DNA of 47,657 bases, taken from a virus. The notes below the pieces were generated by a model that worked only from the letters and a program-made list of their open reading frames with translations, made no database searches and had not been told where the DNA came from. Position numbers and translations under genes: made by a program. Shown here in pieces: positions 17,189-28,150 of this stretch. The stretch spans positions 1-47,657 of IMG/VR virus record IMGVR_UViG_3300048592_000417, one strand, 5' to 3'. The first letter of the stretch is position 1. Each line of letters starts with the position of its first letter.

Positions 17189-18363
17189 GTTTTATTTATA
17201 CAAGGTCACAACTCAAATCAGACATCAATCGAGGAATCCAAGGCAAAATTGGTATGTTGATTTCTGTTGAAGATACTGTAAACGAATCTGTCAGGAACCT
17301 ATTTTTAAAGCACGACCTTCGTTCTGCAAAAAGGCGAGCAACCCTCACCCCTGACTTATATAACGGAATTTTCGAGTACAACTGTCCCTCTGACCTTAAG
17401 GGGAATAAGATAATAGACATTCCTGCACAAGCAAAAAGGCAAGACGGTGAGTTTTTCCTAACTACCGCAGAAGAATTCCGTAGGCACAATGGCAAAGTCT
17501 CTGGTGAGATAGCTATTGACGATTACAATGTCCAACGCCTTTTGCTCATCAATTCTGCAGTAGACAGTAAGACTGTTGTTGTCGCAGAGCTTGATGGTCT
17601 TTCTTCAGGAGCCAGCGCAAACTGGGCGGTCTTTGGAGATGGAGAAAGTCTAGCGGCGGATGATGCTGATTATGTGAGAGGCGGAGGTTCTCTCAAATTT
17701 AATATTTCAAGCGCAGGAGGAACCACTGCAGGCATATCAAATGCCAACGTAAATTCGCTCGATATTTCTGACTATCTTGGAGGGACAAGCGCCTTCTTCG
17801 TTTTTGCAAGAATTACAAGCACCACAAATCTTACAAGCTACACTCTACGCTTTGGCAGTAGTGCCAGTGTATATCATGCAAAGACCGTGACCGCACAGGC
17901 TGACGGTACGGCATTTGTGACTGGATGGAATTTACTTCGATTCGACATCGAATCATTGAGTGATAGTGGCACACCAGACGATACTGCGATTACCTACTTC
18001 GCAATCTTTATGAATAAGTCGGCTGCGAAAGTCAGCGAGAGTGATTACAAATTTGATTTTCTCGTTCTGAAGAAGGGTGTCGTACACAATGTCCACTACT
18101 ACACAAAGTACGGTTGGCAGAATTCGTCAGGAACATATATTGAAAATTCAACCAACGATGCGGATTTTCTGGTGGCTGATACTGATGAATACAACCTCAT
18201 CGTTGCCGAAGGTCGAGTATTAGCAGCCCAGGAGACAGATTTGCCTCAAACCAAAATTGATGACTTGAAGAAGGATAGAGATGCGATTTTGAGCAAGTAC
18301 ATTATTGATTATCCGAGCGAGGCAAAAATCATGTCAACAGGTTATTACGATTTTATTCAATAG
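17185..18363 (+). CDS. Tail-module protein with beta-sandwich insert
   Basis: A 392-residue protein overlapping the preceding gene by 4 bases (ATGA). The N-terminal (1-120) and C-terminal (320-392) parts are helical and acidic-basic. The middle (about 135-305) looks like a carbohydrate-binding jelly roll: WAVFGDGESLAAD, GGGSLKFNIS, FVFARITSTTN and DYKFDFLVLKKG. Position directly before a P22 gp10-like gene suggests a head-to-tail adaptor carrying a glycan-binding domain. GC content returns to that of the head genes here. Confidence 0.5.
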   Translation: MSFIYTRSQLKSDINRGIQGKIGMLISVEDTVNESVRNLFLKHDLRSAKRRATLTPDLYNGIFEYNCPSDLKGNKIIDIPAQAKRQDGEFFLTTAEEFRRHNGKVSGEIAIDDYNVQRLLLINSAVDSKTVVVAELDGLSSGASANWAVFGDGESLAADDADYVRGGGSLKFNISSAGGTTAGISNANVNSLDISDYLGGTSAFFVFARITSTTNLTSYTLRFGSSASVYHAKTVTAQADGTAFVTGWNLLRFDIESLSDSGTPDDTAITYFAIFMNKSAAKVSESDYKFDFLVLKKGVVHNVHYYTKYGWQNSSGTYIENSTNDADFLVADTDEYNLIVAEGRVLAAQETDLPQTKIDDLKKDRDAILSKYIIDYPSEAKIMSTGYYDFIQ

Positions 18364-18366
18364 CGT

Positions 18367-20436
18367 ATGGCAAAAGAAGTATTACTAGATTTAGATAAGT
18401 TCAAACTAGGGTTCTACGCCCTTGAGGACACAACGAAGGCTCCCTTCGGTTCTTTGCGCATTATGAAAAATGCGATTGTGACTGACCGTGGTGGTCTAGC
18501 TCCTCGTCCTGGCGTGACCCTTCTTGGCTCTAGTAATTCTTCTGCAAAGAAGATTCGTGGCTTCTACTCGTTCAAGCGTTCATTTGGTACGAACGAAATT
18601 TTAATTAAAAACTACGATGATGAGATGGAGGGTTACTCCAAGAATCACGCAAGCGTGGGGTGGTTCAAAATCAAAGACGGCTTCACCGCAGATAAAGAAT
18701 TCGGGTATGTCTCATCACTTGTGAACACAAGCAATCAAGATTACCTCATCGGATGCAATCGCTTCGATGATTATTTCCGTTGGACTGGGGCATTGACCCA
18801 GTTGAATGGCGCTCTCTCTGGCGGAGAAACCAATGTTGTCGTTGATTCCGTTCTTGAGGACGAATCCTTCTTTTCAGGGACTGCGGACGGTACAACTTCT
18901 GCAACTACGGTGCAGGTAACAAGCGCTCCGTGGGCTGCGGACCAATGGAATACATTTTGGATTTATATTACGTCAGGAACCCATATCGGAAAGATTCGTG
19001 AAATTACTGACACCACAACTGACACACTCACTTTTGATACTCTTGGTTCTGACCCAGGGGCTTGCACCTTTGAAATCCGAAGGTTGGCTTTTCCTGAAAC
19101 TGGAACAATTATTTATAACGGAACAACTATTGCATATACCAGTCTTGTTGAATACAACAAGTTTCCAGTCACAAGCGCACATGCAGGTGCGGACAATGCA
19201 ATTGTTGCACTTGTTCCAACAACGTATGCAAGCGCTCCAAGGGGAAACAGACTTACAAACTATCTGAACCGAATTATTGTCGGTAACGTGCGTTCTGCTC
19301 TTGCTCGTGGCAGTGGTGGCGCTTTACAAGGTTACAGTGCAGGTGGAAGCGTATTTGTTTCAAAATTAAGTGACCCGTTTGATTTCGGGTTCAGCGCATC
19401 TCGGACAGCAGGAGAGGGAGATATTATCTCTGCTCCTTATGGAGGAGGTGAGTGGACGGATGTCCAACACCAAGAAGACAATGCGTATCTTTTCAAAGCC
19501 CGATATATTGAGGCACTTCAGTATTCGCAGGATACAAATGACCTCGCTGTTCGTGAGCCTTTGAAAGCTGGTATTGGAAGCATTGGAAAAACCATTAAGG
19601 GTTCTGATGATATTTACTTCATTACTGCCGACAAAAAATTTACTTCAATTGGTCGTGTCCGAGCAAAAGATTTGAAGCCACAGACTGAAAATATCGGTCA
19701 CGTTATTAAGCGATTTCTCGATAATTGCGATGTGAGTGACCTTGGTCGTGGTGCGGAATTCAAAGACAAAATTCATATTCCTCTTAAATCGAATGATTCA
19801 CAGACTGATAACGACATCATTCTGATTTACAACAAAAAAGACAGGGGCTTCTTTGAAGGTATTTGGGACCTTCCTGCCTTTGCGCTTGAGGTATTTAATG
19901 ACGAATTGTGTTATGCGGAAAGCAATGGTGCAAACGTATATAAAATGTATCAAGACCAGCACGCAGATGTTTCTGGTACAACTCGATACCCGATTCATTC
20001 AGAAGTTGCGACACACTTCTTCAATCTCACTTCTTCAAAATCCAGCTTACAAGCAATGAACGCCCTCTTTGTTGAGGGATATATCCGAGGAGGCACTTCG
20101 GTGACGTTTAGAGCGTGGAAAGACTTTGCGTCTGATGCGTTTCTTGAATTCACCTTTGCTGCTTCCGAGGAAGGTTTGTTGGATGGAGAAGCAAGTCAGG
20201 CATTCTTGGGTGGAAATCCTCTCGCAATTGACCCGATGTCAGTGACTTTCAGTGACCCCGATGCCGATGGTCGCAGGCACTTCTCGTTTAGGGTTTATTT
20301 CCCGTTTCAGTATGGCAATTTCTTCTCTGTCGGTCATACATCCAACGGGGAGGACCTTGATTACGAGATTACACGATACGGTCTCGGATTGAAGGAGGAT
20401 GTAAGTGTAGATACCAACAGGGTCAAATCAATTTAG
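18367..20436 (+). CDS. P22 gp10-like tail/DNA stabilisation protein
   Basis: This 689-residue protein begins with a segment typical of the podovirus stabilisation or tail-hub family (MKNAIVTDRGGLAPRPGVTL, about 33-52). WTGALTQLNGALSGG, RNRLTNYLNRIIVGNV-like and SAPYGGGEWTDVQ segments follow, consistent with a beta-propeller body. In P22, gp10 plugs the tail below the portal-gp4 ring. Its presence, with no tape measure, argues for a short tail. The start lies 3 bases after the preceding stop. Confidence 0.65.
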   Translation: MAKEVLLDLDKFKLGFYALEDTTKAPFGSLRIMKNAIVTDRGGLAPRPGVTLLGSSNSSAKKIRGFYSFKRSFGTNEILIKNYDDEMEGYSKNHASVGWFKIKDGFTADKEFGYVSSLVNTSNQDYLIGCNRFDDYFRWTGALTQLNGALSGGETNVVVDSVLEDESFFSGTADGTTSATTVQVTSAPWAADQWNTFWIYITSGTHIGKIREITDTTTDTLTFDTLGSDPGACTFEIRRLAFPETGTIIYNGTTIAYTSLVEYNKFPVTSAHAGADNAIVALVPTTYASAPRGNRLTNYLNRIIVGNVRSALARGSGGALQGYSAGGSVFVSKLSDPFDFGFSASRTAGEGDIISAPYGGGEWTDVQHQEDNAYLFKARYIEALQYSQDTNDLAVREPLKAGIGSIGKTIKGSDDIYFITADKKFTSIGRVRAKDLKPQTENIGHVIKRFLDNCDVSDLGRGAEFKDKIHIPLKSNDSQTDNDIILIYNKKDRGFFEGIWDLPAFALEVFNDELCYAESNGANVYKMYQDQHADVSGTTRYPIHSEVATHFFNLTSSKSSLQAMNALFVEGYIRGGTSVTFRAWKDFASDAFLEFTFAASEEGLLDGEASQAFLGGNPLAIDPMSVTFSDPDADGRRHFSFRVYFPFQYGNFFSVGHTSNGEDLDYEITRYGLGLKEDVSVDTNRVKSI

Positions 20437-20442
20437 TAGTTA

Positions 20443-20448
20443 TATAAT
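20443..20448 (+). promoter_or_regulatory. Candidate leaderless promoter of the fibre gene
   Basis: TATAAT is placed exactly 6 bases before the ATG at 20455, the same geometry as at 1688-1700 and 29257-29269. There is no clear -35 and no TTATCCACA box nearby. Transcription would start at the ATG. Confidence 0.45.
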
Positions 20449-20454
20449 ATTAAC

Positions 20455-22380
20455 ATGGCAGACATTAAACCAATCACAGTTCCAGCGAAAAGACTTGCGG
20501 AGACCATTACAGGGGCTTCGTCATCTTTCAAGTTGGACAATATCGAAGGATGGGATGGAAACGACCTGACTTCTTCTGATTTAGGTTCGGTTGCCTACGC
20601 TGCTTTCAGGAACGCAGCAGGAACTCTCCTTGAAATAATGGAGATTGACCCGACCACAATCGCAAGCGCATCCATCACTATCAGCCGCCGAGGTCTTAAA
20701 TTTACTGGAGACCTGACAACTGAAGTATCAGCAAATAAACTCACTTGGGTTAAGGGTGATACGATTGTTGAGCTTGGTACTCACTTCCCACAACTTCTTC
20801 AACATTTTGTTGACACCATCAGTGATGAAACCATTGGTGGAGTAAAAACATTCTCCTCACTTCCTGCGACTTCCGCAGGAGACCCCGTAGGAAATAACGA
20901 CCTTGCACGAAAGGCATATGTTGATGCTGCGGTGCTTGGTACTCTTACAACCATTAACGTCATTGTTCCTGGTACTGCTGGTGCAACCATTGCAGCAGGA
21001 AATCTTGTCTACTTCGATGATACCGATAATGAGTGGAAGCTTTGTGATGCTGATACCGCAACTACAGTCGAGAATGTTCTTCTTGGTATTGCACAAGGAG
21101 CAGGTACTGACGGGAACGTAATTACAGGAGGCGTTCTTCTTCAAGGTGTTGATGATAACCAAAGCGGTTTGACAGCAGGTCAGACCATGTACGCTTCAAA
21201 CACTGCAGGCGGGATTTCAAACAGCGCTGGCACTACCGAAGTGACCGTTGGTATCTCAAAAAGCACTACTGAACTTTACTTTGCTCCTCGATGGAATCAA
21301 CACATTACTGAAGACCAGCAGGATGCTCTTGTTGGTACATCGGGTACACCATCGAATTCAAATAAATATGTCACAGCAGATGATGTGTCAGCCGCCGCCG
21401 CATCAGGGAAGATAGTTCGAGCAACAGGCACAGCACTCCCAGCGCTTGATGCCTCTAATCTTACTGGAAACCCTGCTCTTGATGCTTCTAATATGACTAA
21501 TGTGGTGATACAAGAGACATTAACTGCAGATGAAGCCGTTTCACAGTATGATGTTGTTGCAATTGCTGATGGGACAGAAAGTATCACTAGGGAAGACCAG
21601 TCTGCAAATACAGGGAATAATGTAGGATGGGGGACGACTTCAGATACCAGTGACAACACTGCAGGAGATTTAGAAGGGGCTAATGTTGCTCAATCAATTC
21701 AATTTTCAAGAAATACTGCAATTAAAACTGTTGTTGTATCACTAAAAAAATCGAATTCACCTACAGATAATTTAACAATAGAAATACAAGCAGATAGTGG
21801 CGGCAATCCTTCTGGCTCTGCTCTTGCTACTTCAAATGTGGTTGATGGGTCTACTTTGACTGGAACTTATGCGGCGACCACCTTTACTTTTGCAAGTCCG
21901 TATACTGTGAATGCTTCTACAACTTACTGGCTTGTGCTTAAGCGTTCAACTGGTTCCAATGGAACAAATTATTACATTGCTCAATACAAAAAGAGTGCAA
22001 GTTATTCAGGTGGTGCAGTAAAAATAAATCTTAATAGCGGTGGGTGGACCACTCCAACCGTGGCTGGTGATTTATATTTTCAGATTACGCAACTTGCTGT
22101 CGCTGGGCGTATTTTGAAAGCAAACGCAAGCAGCGCAAATACTCGTTCAGGTCAAGTAATCGGAGTGGCAACTACGGCAATTGCCCTTGATGCGTCTGGT
22201 GTTATTCAAGTAGCAGGAGTTGCTACAATGTCAGGGCTAACTGCGGGGAAGAAATATTATTTATCTAATACTGCAGGGGCAGTTTCCACATCTGCTGGGT
22301 CACAGACTGTGAAGGTTGGACAGTCTCTATCAACTACACAAATGTTGATTCAAATACAAGAGGCTGACACTAACTTGTAA
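20455..22380 (+). CDS. Tail fibre protein with duplicated domains
   Basis: This 641-residue protein has an N-terminal attachment part (1-150, with VDTISDETIGGVKTF like other fibres). Two copies of a beta domain follow: GLTAGQTMYASNTAGGIS (about 239-256) and GLTAGKKYYLSNTAGAVS (about 599-616). Each is followed by a TEVTVGIS or QTVKVGQS strand. Between the copies lies a jelly-roll insert (about 390-540), including TIEIQADSGGNPSG and STTYWLVLKRST, resembling carbohydrate-binding anchor domains. Likely role: receptor recognition. The domain duplication with an inserted module suggests host-range evolution. Confidence 0.7.
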   Translation: MADIKPITVPAKRLAETITGASSSFKLDNIEGWDGNDLTSSDLGSVAYAAFRNAAGTLLEIMEIDPTTIASASITISRRGLKFTGDLTTEVSANKLTWVKGDTIVELGTHFPQLLQHFVDTISDETIGGVKTFSSLPATSAGDPVGNNDLARKAYVDAAVLGTLTTINVIVPGTAGATIAAGNLVYFDDTDNEWKLCDADTATTVENVLLGIAQGAGTDGNVITGGVLLQGVDDNQSGLTAGQTMYASNTAGGISNSAGTTEVTVGISKSTTELYFAPRWNQHITEDQQDALVGTSGTPSNSNKYVTADDVSAAAASGKIVRATGTALPALDASNLTGNPALDASNMTNVVIQETLTADEAVSQYDVVAIADGTESITREDQSANTGNNVGWGTTSDTSDNTAGDLEGANVAQSIQFSRNTAIKTVVVSLKKSNSPTDNLTIEIQADSGGNPSGSALATSNVVDGSTLTGTYAATTFTFASPYTVNASTTYWLVLKRSTGSNGTNYYIAQYKKSASYSGGAVKINLNSGGWTTPTVAGDLYFQITQLAVAGRILKANASSANTRSGQVIGVATTAIALDASGVIQVAGVATMSGLTAGKKYYLSNTAGAVSTSAGSQTVKVGQSLSTTQMLIQIQEADTNL

Positions 22381-22385
22381 TCATC

Positions 22386-23921
22386 ATGGCACAATTACCA
22401 TTTAACGAAAAAGGATATATCGAGACAGGTCCAGGAGGAACAGCCTTGGGTGCTTATAATACTCCTCCTACCGCTTCTCCAACACCAGAAGTCTCGGAGC
22501 CTTCTTCGGCACAGTCAAACGCAGTAAAAACATCAGCGCCGTCTGCTCCAAAAGATTCCTCTGGCTTTACTCCTTCAGGATTGTTCATCAACTCCGATGG
22601 AACAATTAACTACGAAAAAACCCTTGAGGCTGCAAAAACAAAACTTGTTGATTTGCAAAAACAAGCACAAACACTTGCTGACCAACAAAAAACAAACACA
22701 CAAGAATTTGTTTCATCTTCGGAGCCTGTAGTTCAGGAGGAAAAGAATGTAACGACAGAAGCTCGTTCTTTACTTCCTACATCCCCAGAAGACGGTGTTG
22801 AATCAGCGCAGAATGCGTCTAATCAGTATCTCTCTTTAATTGATGAGCAAATTAAAGCTCTTGAAGAAAGAAGGAAGGCAGAAGTGGCTCAAATAGAATC
22901 ACAATTTACAGGAGCAAAACAGAATCTCGAACTCGAACAAAAAAAAGAACGTGGGGCGACATCATCAACGATTGCTCGTCTTGGTGGTTATCTTGGTCCT
23001 TCTGCTTCTGCTCAAGGAGTTATGCTTAATTTGGCGCAGACACATCGAAGTGAAGTTACAACCCTTGAAGGTAAAAAAGCTGAAGCAATCAGACAGGCAA
23101 ACAATGCGATTGATGATAAACAATTTGCTCTTGCACGTCTTCGTGTTGAGGAAGTTAAAGATATTGAAAAAACAATTCACCAAAGGAAAGTTGATTTCTT
23201 TAATCAATCTCTTGACCTTATTAACGAAGAACGTCAGCAGGATAAATTTTTCAGAGAGAAAATTGAAGCAGATCTTTCAGCGTTTGGCGAGGTTGCTCTT
23301 AATGATGAGACTCTTGAGCTGGACCCAACAAGGGCTGCGCAAATTGACCAATATTATGGCGTTCCTGGATTTACGAAACAATATCTTGAAACAATAAGAA
23401 CAACTGCTAAAGCTGCGGCAGAAAAAGATAGGGTTGCCGCACAAAAAGATATGCTTGACCTGCTTGAAAAAATCCCTGCAGGTCAGAAGCTTACGTTCCC
23501 AGACGGTACAACCTACACAGGTCTTGGAAGCGCTGGAGATATTTATACAACATTACAAGTTGATGATTCTGGAATAGGAAGACTTATTGCCTATGATAAA
23601 CGAGCAGATAGGATAACCGTTACTCCTGTCGGGGCTGTTGGTAAAAGTGATTCAAGTGGTGGAAGTGGAAAAGTAGATGATGCAACCACTGATAACGTAT
23701 TGGGTGTAATGCAAATTCAACTGGAGGACGCAAAATTGGAAGACGGAACCTATGACCCTGACGCATATATTCGTGAGAGAAATCTTATGAAGGATGAGTT
23801 TCCTGGACTTGTGGAAAAAGCGGATGCTTTCTTTTTGAATCCTGCTAATGGGTTCTTTGACCTTGAGGGAATTGAAAGATTAAGAAAGAAGGGAGTTCGT
23901 GCGCCGACACCTTCGGTATAA
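22386..23921 (+). CDS. Coiled-coil internal virion protein (predicted)
   Basis: This 511-residue protein starts with a Pro/Ser/Ala-rich disordered part (1-75), followed by long Gln/Glu/Lys-rich coiled coils (about 75-110 and 150-290). A small beta region (about 360-410) and an acidic helical end follow. There is no enzymatic motif. Size, composition and position before a 1406-residue polyvalent protein match ejection proteins that leave the capsid with the DNA in podoviruses. Confidence 0.5.
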   Translation: MAQLPFNEKGYIETGPGGTALGAYNTPPTASPTPEVSEPSSAQSNAVKTSAPSAPKDSSGFTPSGLFINSDGTINYEKTLEAAKTKLVDLQKQAQTLADQQKTNTQEFVSSSEPVVQEEKNVTTEARSLLPTSPEDGVESAQNASNQYLSLIDEQIKALEERRKAEVAQIESQFTGAKQNLELEQKKERGATSSTIARLGGYLGPSASAQGVMLNLAQTHRSEVTTLEGKKAEAIRQANNAIDDKQFALARLRVEEVKDIEKTIHQRKVDFFNQSLDLINEERQQDKFFREKIEADLSAFGEVALNDETLELDPTRAAQIDQYYGVPGFTKQYLETIRTTAKAAAEKDRVAAQKDMLDLLEKIPAGQKLTFPDGTTYTGLGSAGDIYTTLQVDDSGIGRLIAYDKRADRITVTPVGAVGKSDSSGGSGKVDDATTDNVLGVMQIQLEDAKLEDGTYDPDAYIRERNLMKDEFPGLVEKADAFFLNPANGFFDLEGIERLRKKGVRAPTPSV

Positions 23922-23926
23922 AATAT

Positions 23927-26900
23927 ATGGAAGAAAAAAATCCTTACAAAGAATTAAAGCAGACACGAGAGCGCATAGCTAACAATCCCTATGCGCTTCT
24001 TAAGGGTGATGGAATAAATACTATTGGTTCCGCTCCTAGACCAAGCGAAGAAACAAATTTTGCAAGAATAAGGCGTTATCGTATTGCGGCAGATGAGGCA
24101 GCTTCTTTCGCTGAAAAGGAAAAATCCTTTAGCACTTTAGCAAAAAGAACAATTACTGGTGCGCCACGAGAGGCTTTTAATATTGCAAAGCAAGTAATTG
24201 AAGACCCAAAAGAATCTGCTAGACAAGCAGCAATGGGTCTAGCGAATGGTCTTTCTCTTGGTGCCGTCAATTATTTAGAGAGAAAAGCTTTCGTAAACGA
24301 AGCTACAAAATATGGGATGGACGAGCTACAGGCAGAACAAATGGCTCGTAAGGTTTTAATGCCCCAAGATAGCGAACTTTCAGCCATTAGAGGAGGTGCG
24401 GATTTCGCAGGTATTCTTGCCCCTTTTGCGGCTGCAGAGAATATTTTAGCAAGAGGAATCGCCTATGCTGCTCCTAATTTTATAAAGTCCCATTACGTTG
24501 TCGGACAAATGCTCACAAATATTGGAGCGTGGAACCTTGTGGGACAAATTGAAGAAACATTTAAACCAGAGGACGAAAGACATAGAGCTTTGCGTGCTGG
24601 AATTGATACCGCCCTTGGTATTGCTTTTCCTTTAGGTGGAATGGTATTTCGTGCTATTCGTCCTACAATTTTTAAGAACAGCACGAAGATGTTGCCAGTG
24701 GAAAATACTTTGGTGCGTCCAACAGAAACTGTTTCCAAGGAAAATTTAATAAAGGGCGCTAATGAAAAAATTACTGAATTAAGAGCAAAAACAACCTTGA
24801 CAGAAACAGAGCAGTCTCTTTTGACACGGCTTGAATCTAACATTGATAATGCTGATGAGCTTTATAAGATTCAGCAGTCTGGAGTTAAAAACGAAGCGCT
24901 TGGTGATTCAAGGATAGTTGTACAGGCTGCAAAAGAGGGCGATGACCCGTTGTTTGTTGCAACAAATGATTTGGATGCGCTCCAAAACTACATTAAAGGA
25001 AGTAATGAAATTATCTATAAAAAAGTTGGCTCTCTCGGTACTGACATCAGTGGTAATAAAATTCTTGCAAGGCATGAGTTTAATCCAAAGACGGGTCAGC
25101 ATTTAATTTATGCGACTGATGATGTTACCGCTTCAACACTAGCTCACGAGCTTGGTCATTATTTTGATAAAGATTTAACTAAAACTGTTTCGGGGCTTTC
25201 TCGCCTGTTACCAGATTTTGAAAAAAATCGTGAGGTAATAGAGGATACACTTGGTGCAATTGCGGTCAGAAAGCTTGGAGGAGAAGCTACAGGAAAGCAA
25301 ATTTCAGCAGAAATAAAATCTATTACAAACGCAATTATTAAAGAATCCGAATCACTTTCAGCCACTAGACTAGGTGGGGTTGCGCAAGCTACTCCTTCAG
25401 AAAGGTTTGCTGATGCAGTATCTGAAATATTGACACGAAAAGAGGCGCAGACTGAAGCCCCTGTTCTCACCCAGCTTCTTAAGGAAACACAACTTAAAAA
25501 AACACAAAAATCTCTCGGAGAGGGAATCGCAAAAGAACTTAAAAAAAGTAAGGACTTTAGCGAGACTGCTGCAATACAAAAAACAAAACAGATTGAAACA
25601 AAAGCTATGGAAACAAAGGTGGTTCCACAGAAATTTGATATTGTAATGGATAAAGAAATTGGTCGGGTTGCTATTCCTCGTGTGGGAGCGAAGGTTTCTG
25701 TAAATGGAAAGGATTTAACTATTAAAAAAATTACCACAACAAAAGATGGAGCTGTTCGACTTGCTGTTCATAATTCTGTTACAAAGAAAAGAAGTACCAT
25801 TTCACTTGATAGGATTGATAATATTGGGACATTGCAAGCCATGGTAAAAGACGTTTCTCCAAGAACTCGTGTATTGAATGTTAAACCAACGATTGAAGGA
25901 AGAATTAAAGAAGTTCCGAAACAATTAGATAGGACACCAACTGGAAGACAACCAGAAACAACTCCTATTCGTGCTGAAAAAATTACACTTGATGAGGAGA
26001 CTGAAGTATTTTTGAATACCAAGGTTTTACCAAAGGTCACGGGGAAAGAACGAATCGGGAAGAGTAATGAGGATATTCTTGAGCGTTCTCTTTCTTCAAA
26101 GATGACTGAAAAAGATTTCGACAACATTCTAAATGAACGTTTTGGAAATCTTGCGGAAGATGTCGTAAAATCAAAACGAATCATCAATGACCGTGTTCAG
26201 TCGTTGCGTGACAAGATGATAGGTAAAGATGTTGACAGACTTTCTGCTGTTGAGCTTAAGGATGTAACCATGGAATATGAAAAACTCCTTGAAACAGTGG
26301 AAGTGTTTGCTGGAATGAGAACTGAACTTTCAAATGCTTTTCGCTCACTTGGAATTGAGGTGGCTCCAGGAGAAAACGAAATTCTCCGACAGGTATTCAC
26401 AAAGATACAGCAGGTACTTGGCAAAGAGGGTGATAACTTTACATTCCTTCAGAAGGCGCTTAAGCTTCGTGAAAGCGATATTGTTGATAAATATTTCACT
26501 GTTTGGTATCCAGCGATACTCTCTGGTCCTAAAACAACGATAAGAAACGTGGTTGGTACGGGGACTAATGTGGTTACTGAAACGCTTTCTAATCTATTTA
26601 CAAAAGAGGGACGCTCCACTTTTATGGACAGAGTTCTTGGAATGGTGGGCGGTGGTAAAAAAGCGTGGGAAGATGCTGCTGCAATTCTCCGAGGAGACCA
26701 GCAGATATTGTCGAAGTTCCATGAAGGACCGCCTCTCCGCCGACCAGACTTTAAAGGTCCATTTGAGTTTCTTAATAAAGTTGAATATGTTGGTCGTTTT
26801 CTTGACGCTCAAGATGCATTCTTCTCAAGTATAGCCAAAGAGGGTGAAGTGGCAGCGCTTCGTGCAGGTAAATATACTTACGGACTTACAGATGAAGCGA

Positions 26901-28147
26901 CTATTAAGCAGTTAAATGATTCAGTTGCAAAGGCCTTTGGTCAACGCTCAACTTATAGAAATCAGTTTGATAGGACGGTAATGGGAGAACTTGGTCGCCA
27001 AGTTACTGCTCTTAAAAACAGTGAGATTGCAGGTATTAAATTTGCGTCCAACTTTATCATTCCTTTTGTTAGGACAGTTGCAAACGTAACAGACAGGAAG
27101 ATTGATTACATTCCATTCTTAAATATGTTTCGTGTGTATAAGGGGAAATCTACTCCTTTTATTCAACGTAGGGCAACTCGTATAGCCACAGATGCTGGAC
27201 TTATTGGAGCAGAAGCAGAACGTGTTTCTGATATTGTTGCAGAGCGTCTATGGCATCAACAAATGGGTAAAATGTACATGGGAATGGCTGTCACTGCGTC
27301 TATAGTGCCATTAGCAATGGCAGGAAGAATAACTGGCGCAGGACCAAAAGATAAGAATGAAAGAGACACTTTAATGCTTAAGGGTTGGAGACCTCAATCA
27401 ATCATTCTGCCAGGAGGTGTGGTTCTTCCGTATCAAAATCTTGGTCCTCTTGCTGGTGTCCTTTCTATGGCAGGGAATATTTCTGACGGTATTAAATACG
27501 GCAACGCAGACGATTCATCAATAATGGACATGCTCGGTACGGGTCTCCTTAATTTTATGCGAGGGGAAGTCGACCAGTCATATCTTGCAGGTTTTTCAGA
27601 TATATATGATTTAATTTCTCCATATTCATACAGACCAGTAAAAGACATTATTGGTGAATTTGCGCTTAATTCAATTCCAGTTCCAGCCGCATGGACACAG
27701 ACTAAAGACATCATCTTCCCAGAAAGATTTGAGGCTCGTGATTTTGATGAGAAGATACTTAATCGTGTTGGATTAACTTCAAGTCTTGAACCAAAATTAG
27801 ATGCGTTTGGTCGTCAAATGAATGCCGACTTAATCTGGGGTCTTACACCACGATTGATGAATTCAAGTGACCCAGTTCTTAACTGGATGGATGATAATAA
27901 TGTTTTTGTCGGCAAGCCAAACAGAAAACAAACAATAAAGAATAAGAGGACTGGAGAAACCAGAGAAATTACCCCAGAGGAATACACGAGATTTCTTGAA
28001 GCGACAGGGCAAAAAATATATGAACAGCTTGAAAACAGAATAAAAACTGGGGCTTTTGAGCGTTATTCTCAAGAAGAACAGGATAAAATAGTGGATAAAA
28101 TAGTTCAAGAGATTCGTCAGCGAGAAAAAGCAAAAATAAAGTTTTAA
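23927..28147 (+). CDS. Giant internal virion protein with metallopeptidase motif
   Basis: At 1406 residues this is the longest gene in the window. An early Ala-rich amphipathic region (about 80-220) may cross membranes. A zinc-peptidase signature HELGH lies at residues 407-411 within TASTLAHELGHYFDKDL. A Lys/Thr-rich linker follows (about 500-720). The C-terminal part (about 880-1250) contains NVVGTGTNVVTETLSNLF and AVTASIVPLAMAGRI, typical of large polyvalent phage proteins. I infer that it is injected with the genome and may cleave a host envelope or anti-phage protein. It follows its neighbour after 5 bases. Confidence 0.65.
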   Translation: MEEKNPYKELKQTRERIANNPYALLKGDGINTIGSAPRPSEETNFARIRRYRIAADEAASFAEKEKSFSTLAKRTITGAPREAFNIAKQVIEDPKESARQAAMGLANGLSLGAVNYLERKAFVNEATKYGMDELQAEQMARKVLMPQDSELSAIRGGADFAGILAPFAAAENILARGIAYAAPNFIKSHYVVGQMLTNIGAWNLVGQIEETFKPEDERHRALRAGIDTALGIAFPLGGMVFRAIRPTIFKNSTKMLPVENTLVRPTETVSKENLIKGANEKITELRAKTTLTETEQSLLTRLESNIDNADELYKIQQSGVKNEALGDSRIVVQAAKEGDDPLFVATNDLDALQNYIKGSNEIIYKKVGSLGTDISGNKILARHEFNPKTGQHLIYATDDVTASTLAHELGHYFDKDLTKTVSGLSRLLPDFEKNREVIEDTLGAIAVRKLGGEATGKQISAEIKSITNAIIKESESLSATRLGGVAQATPSERFADAVSEILTRKEAQTEAPVLTQLLKETQLKKTQKSLGEGIAKELKKSKDFSETAAIQKTKQIETKAMETKVVPQKFDIVMDKEIGRVAIPRVGAKVSVNGKDLTIKKITTTKDGAVRLAVHNSVTKKRSTISLDRIDNIGTLQAMVKDVSPRTRVLNVKPTIEGRIKEVPKQLDRTPTGRQPETTPIRAEKITLDEETEVFLNTKVLPKVTGKERIGKSNEDILERSLSSKMTEKDFDNILNERFGNLAEDVVKSKRIINDRVQSLRDKMIGKDVDRLSAVELKDVTMEYEKLLETVEVFAGMRTELSNAFRSLGIEVAPGENEILRQVFTKIQQVLGKEGDNFTFLQKALKLRESDIVDKYFTVWYPAILSGPKTTIRNVVGTGTNVVTETLSNLFTKEGRSTFMDRVLGMVGGGKKAWEDAAAILRGDQQILSKFHEGPPLRRPDFKGPFEFLNKVEYVGRFLDAQDAFFSSIAKEGEVAALRAGKYTYGLTDEATIKQLNDSVAKAFGQRSTYRNQFDRTVMGELGRQVTALKNSEIAGIKFASNFIIPFVRTVANVTDRKIDYIPFLNMFRVYKGKSTPFIQRRATRIATDAGLIGAEAERVSDIVAERLWHQQMGKMYMGMAVTASIVPLAMAGRITGAGPKDKNERDTLMLKGWRPQSIILPGGVVLPYQNLGPLAGVLSMAGNISDGIKYGNADDSSIMDMLGTGLLNFMRGEVDQSYLAGFSDIYDLISPYSYRPVKDIIGEFALNSIPVPAAWTQTKDIIFPERFEARDFDEKILNRVGLTSSLEPKLDAFGRQMNADLIWGLTPRLMNSSDPVLNWMDDNNVFVGKPNRKQTIKNKRTGETREITPEEYTRFLEATGQKIYEQLENRIKTGAFERYSQEEQDKIVDKIVQEIRQREKAKIKF

Positions 28148-28150
28148 TTT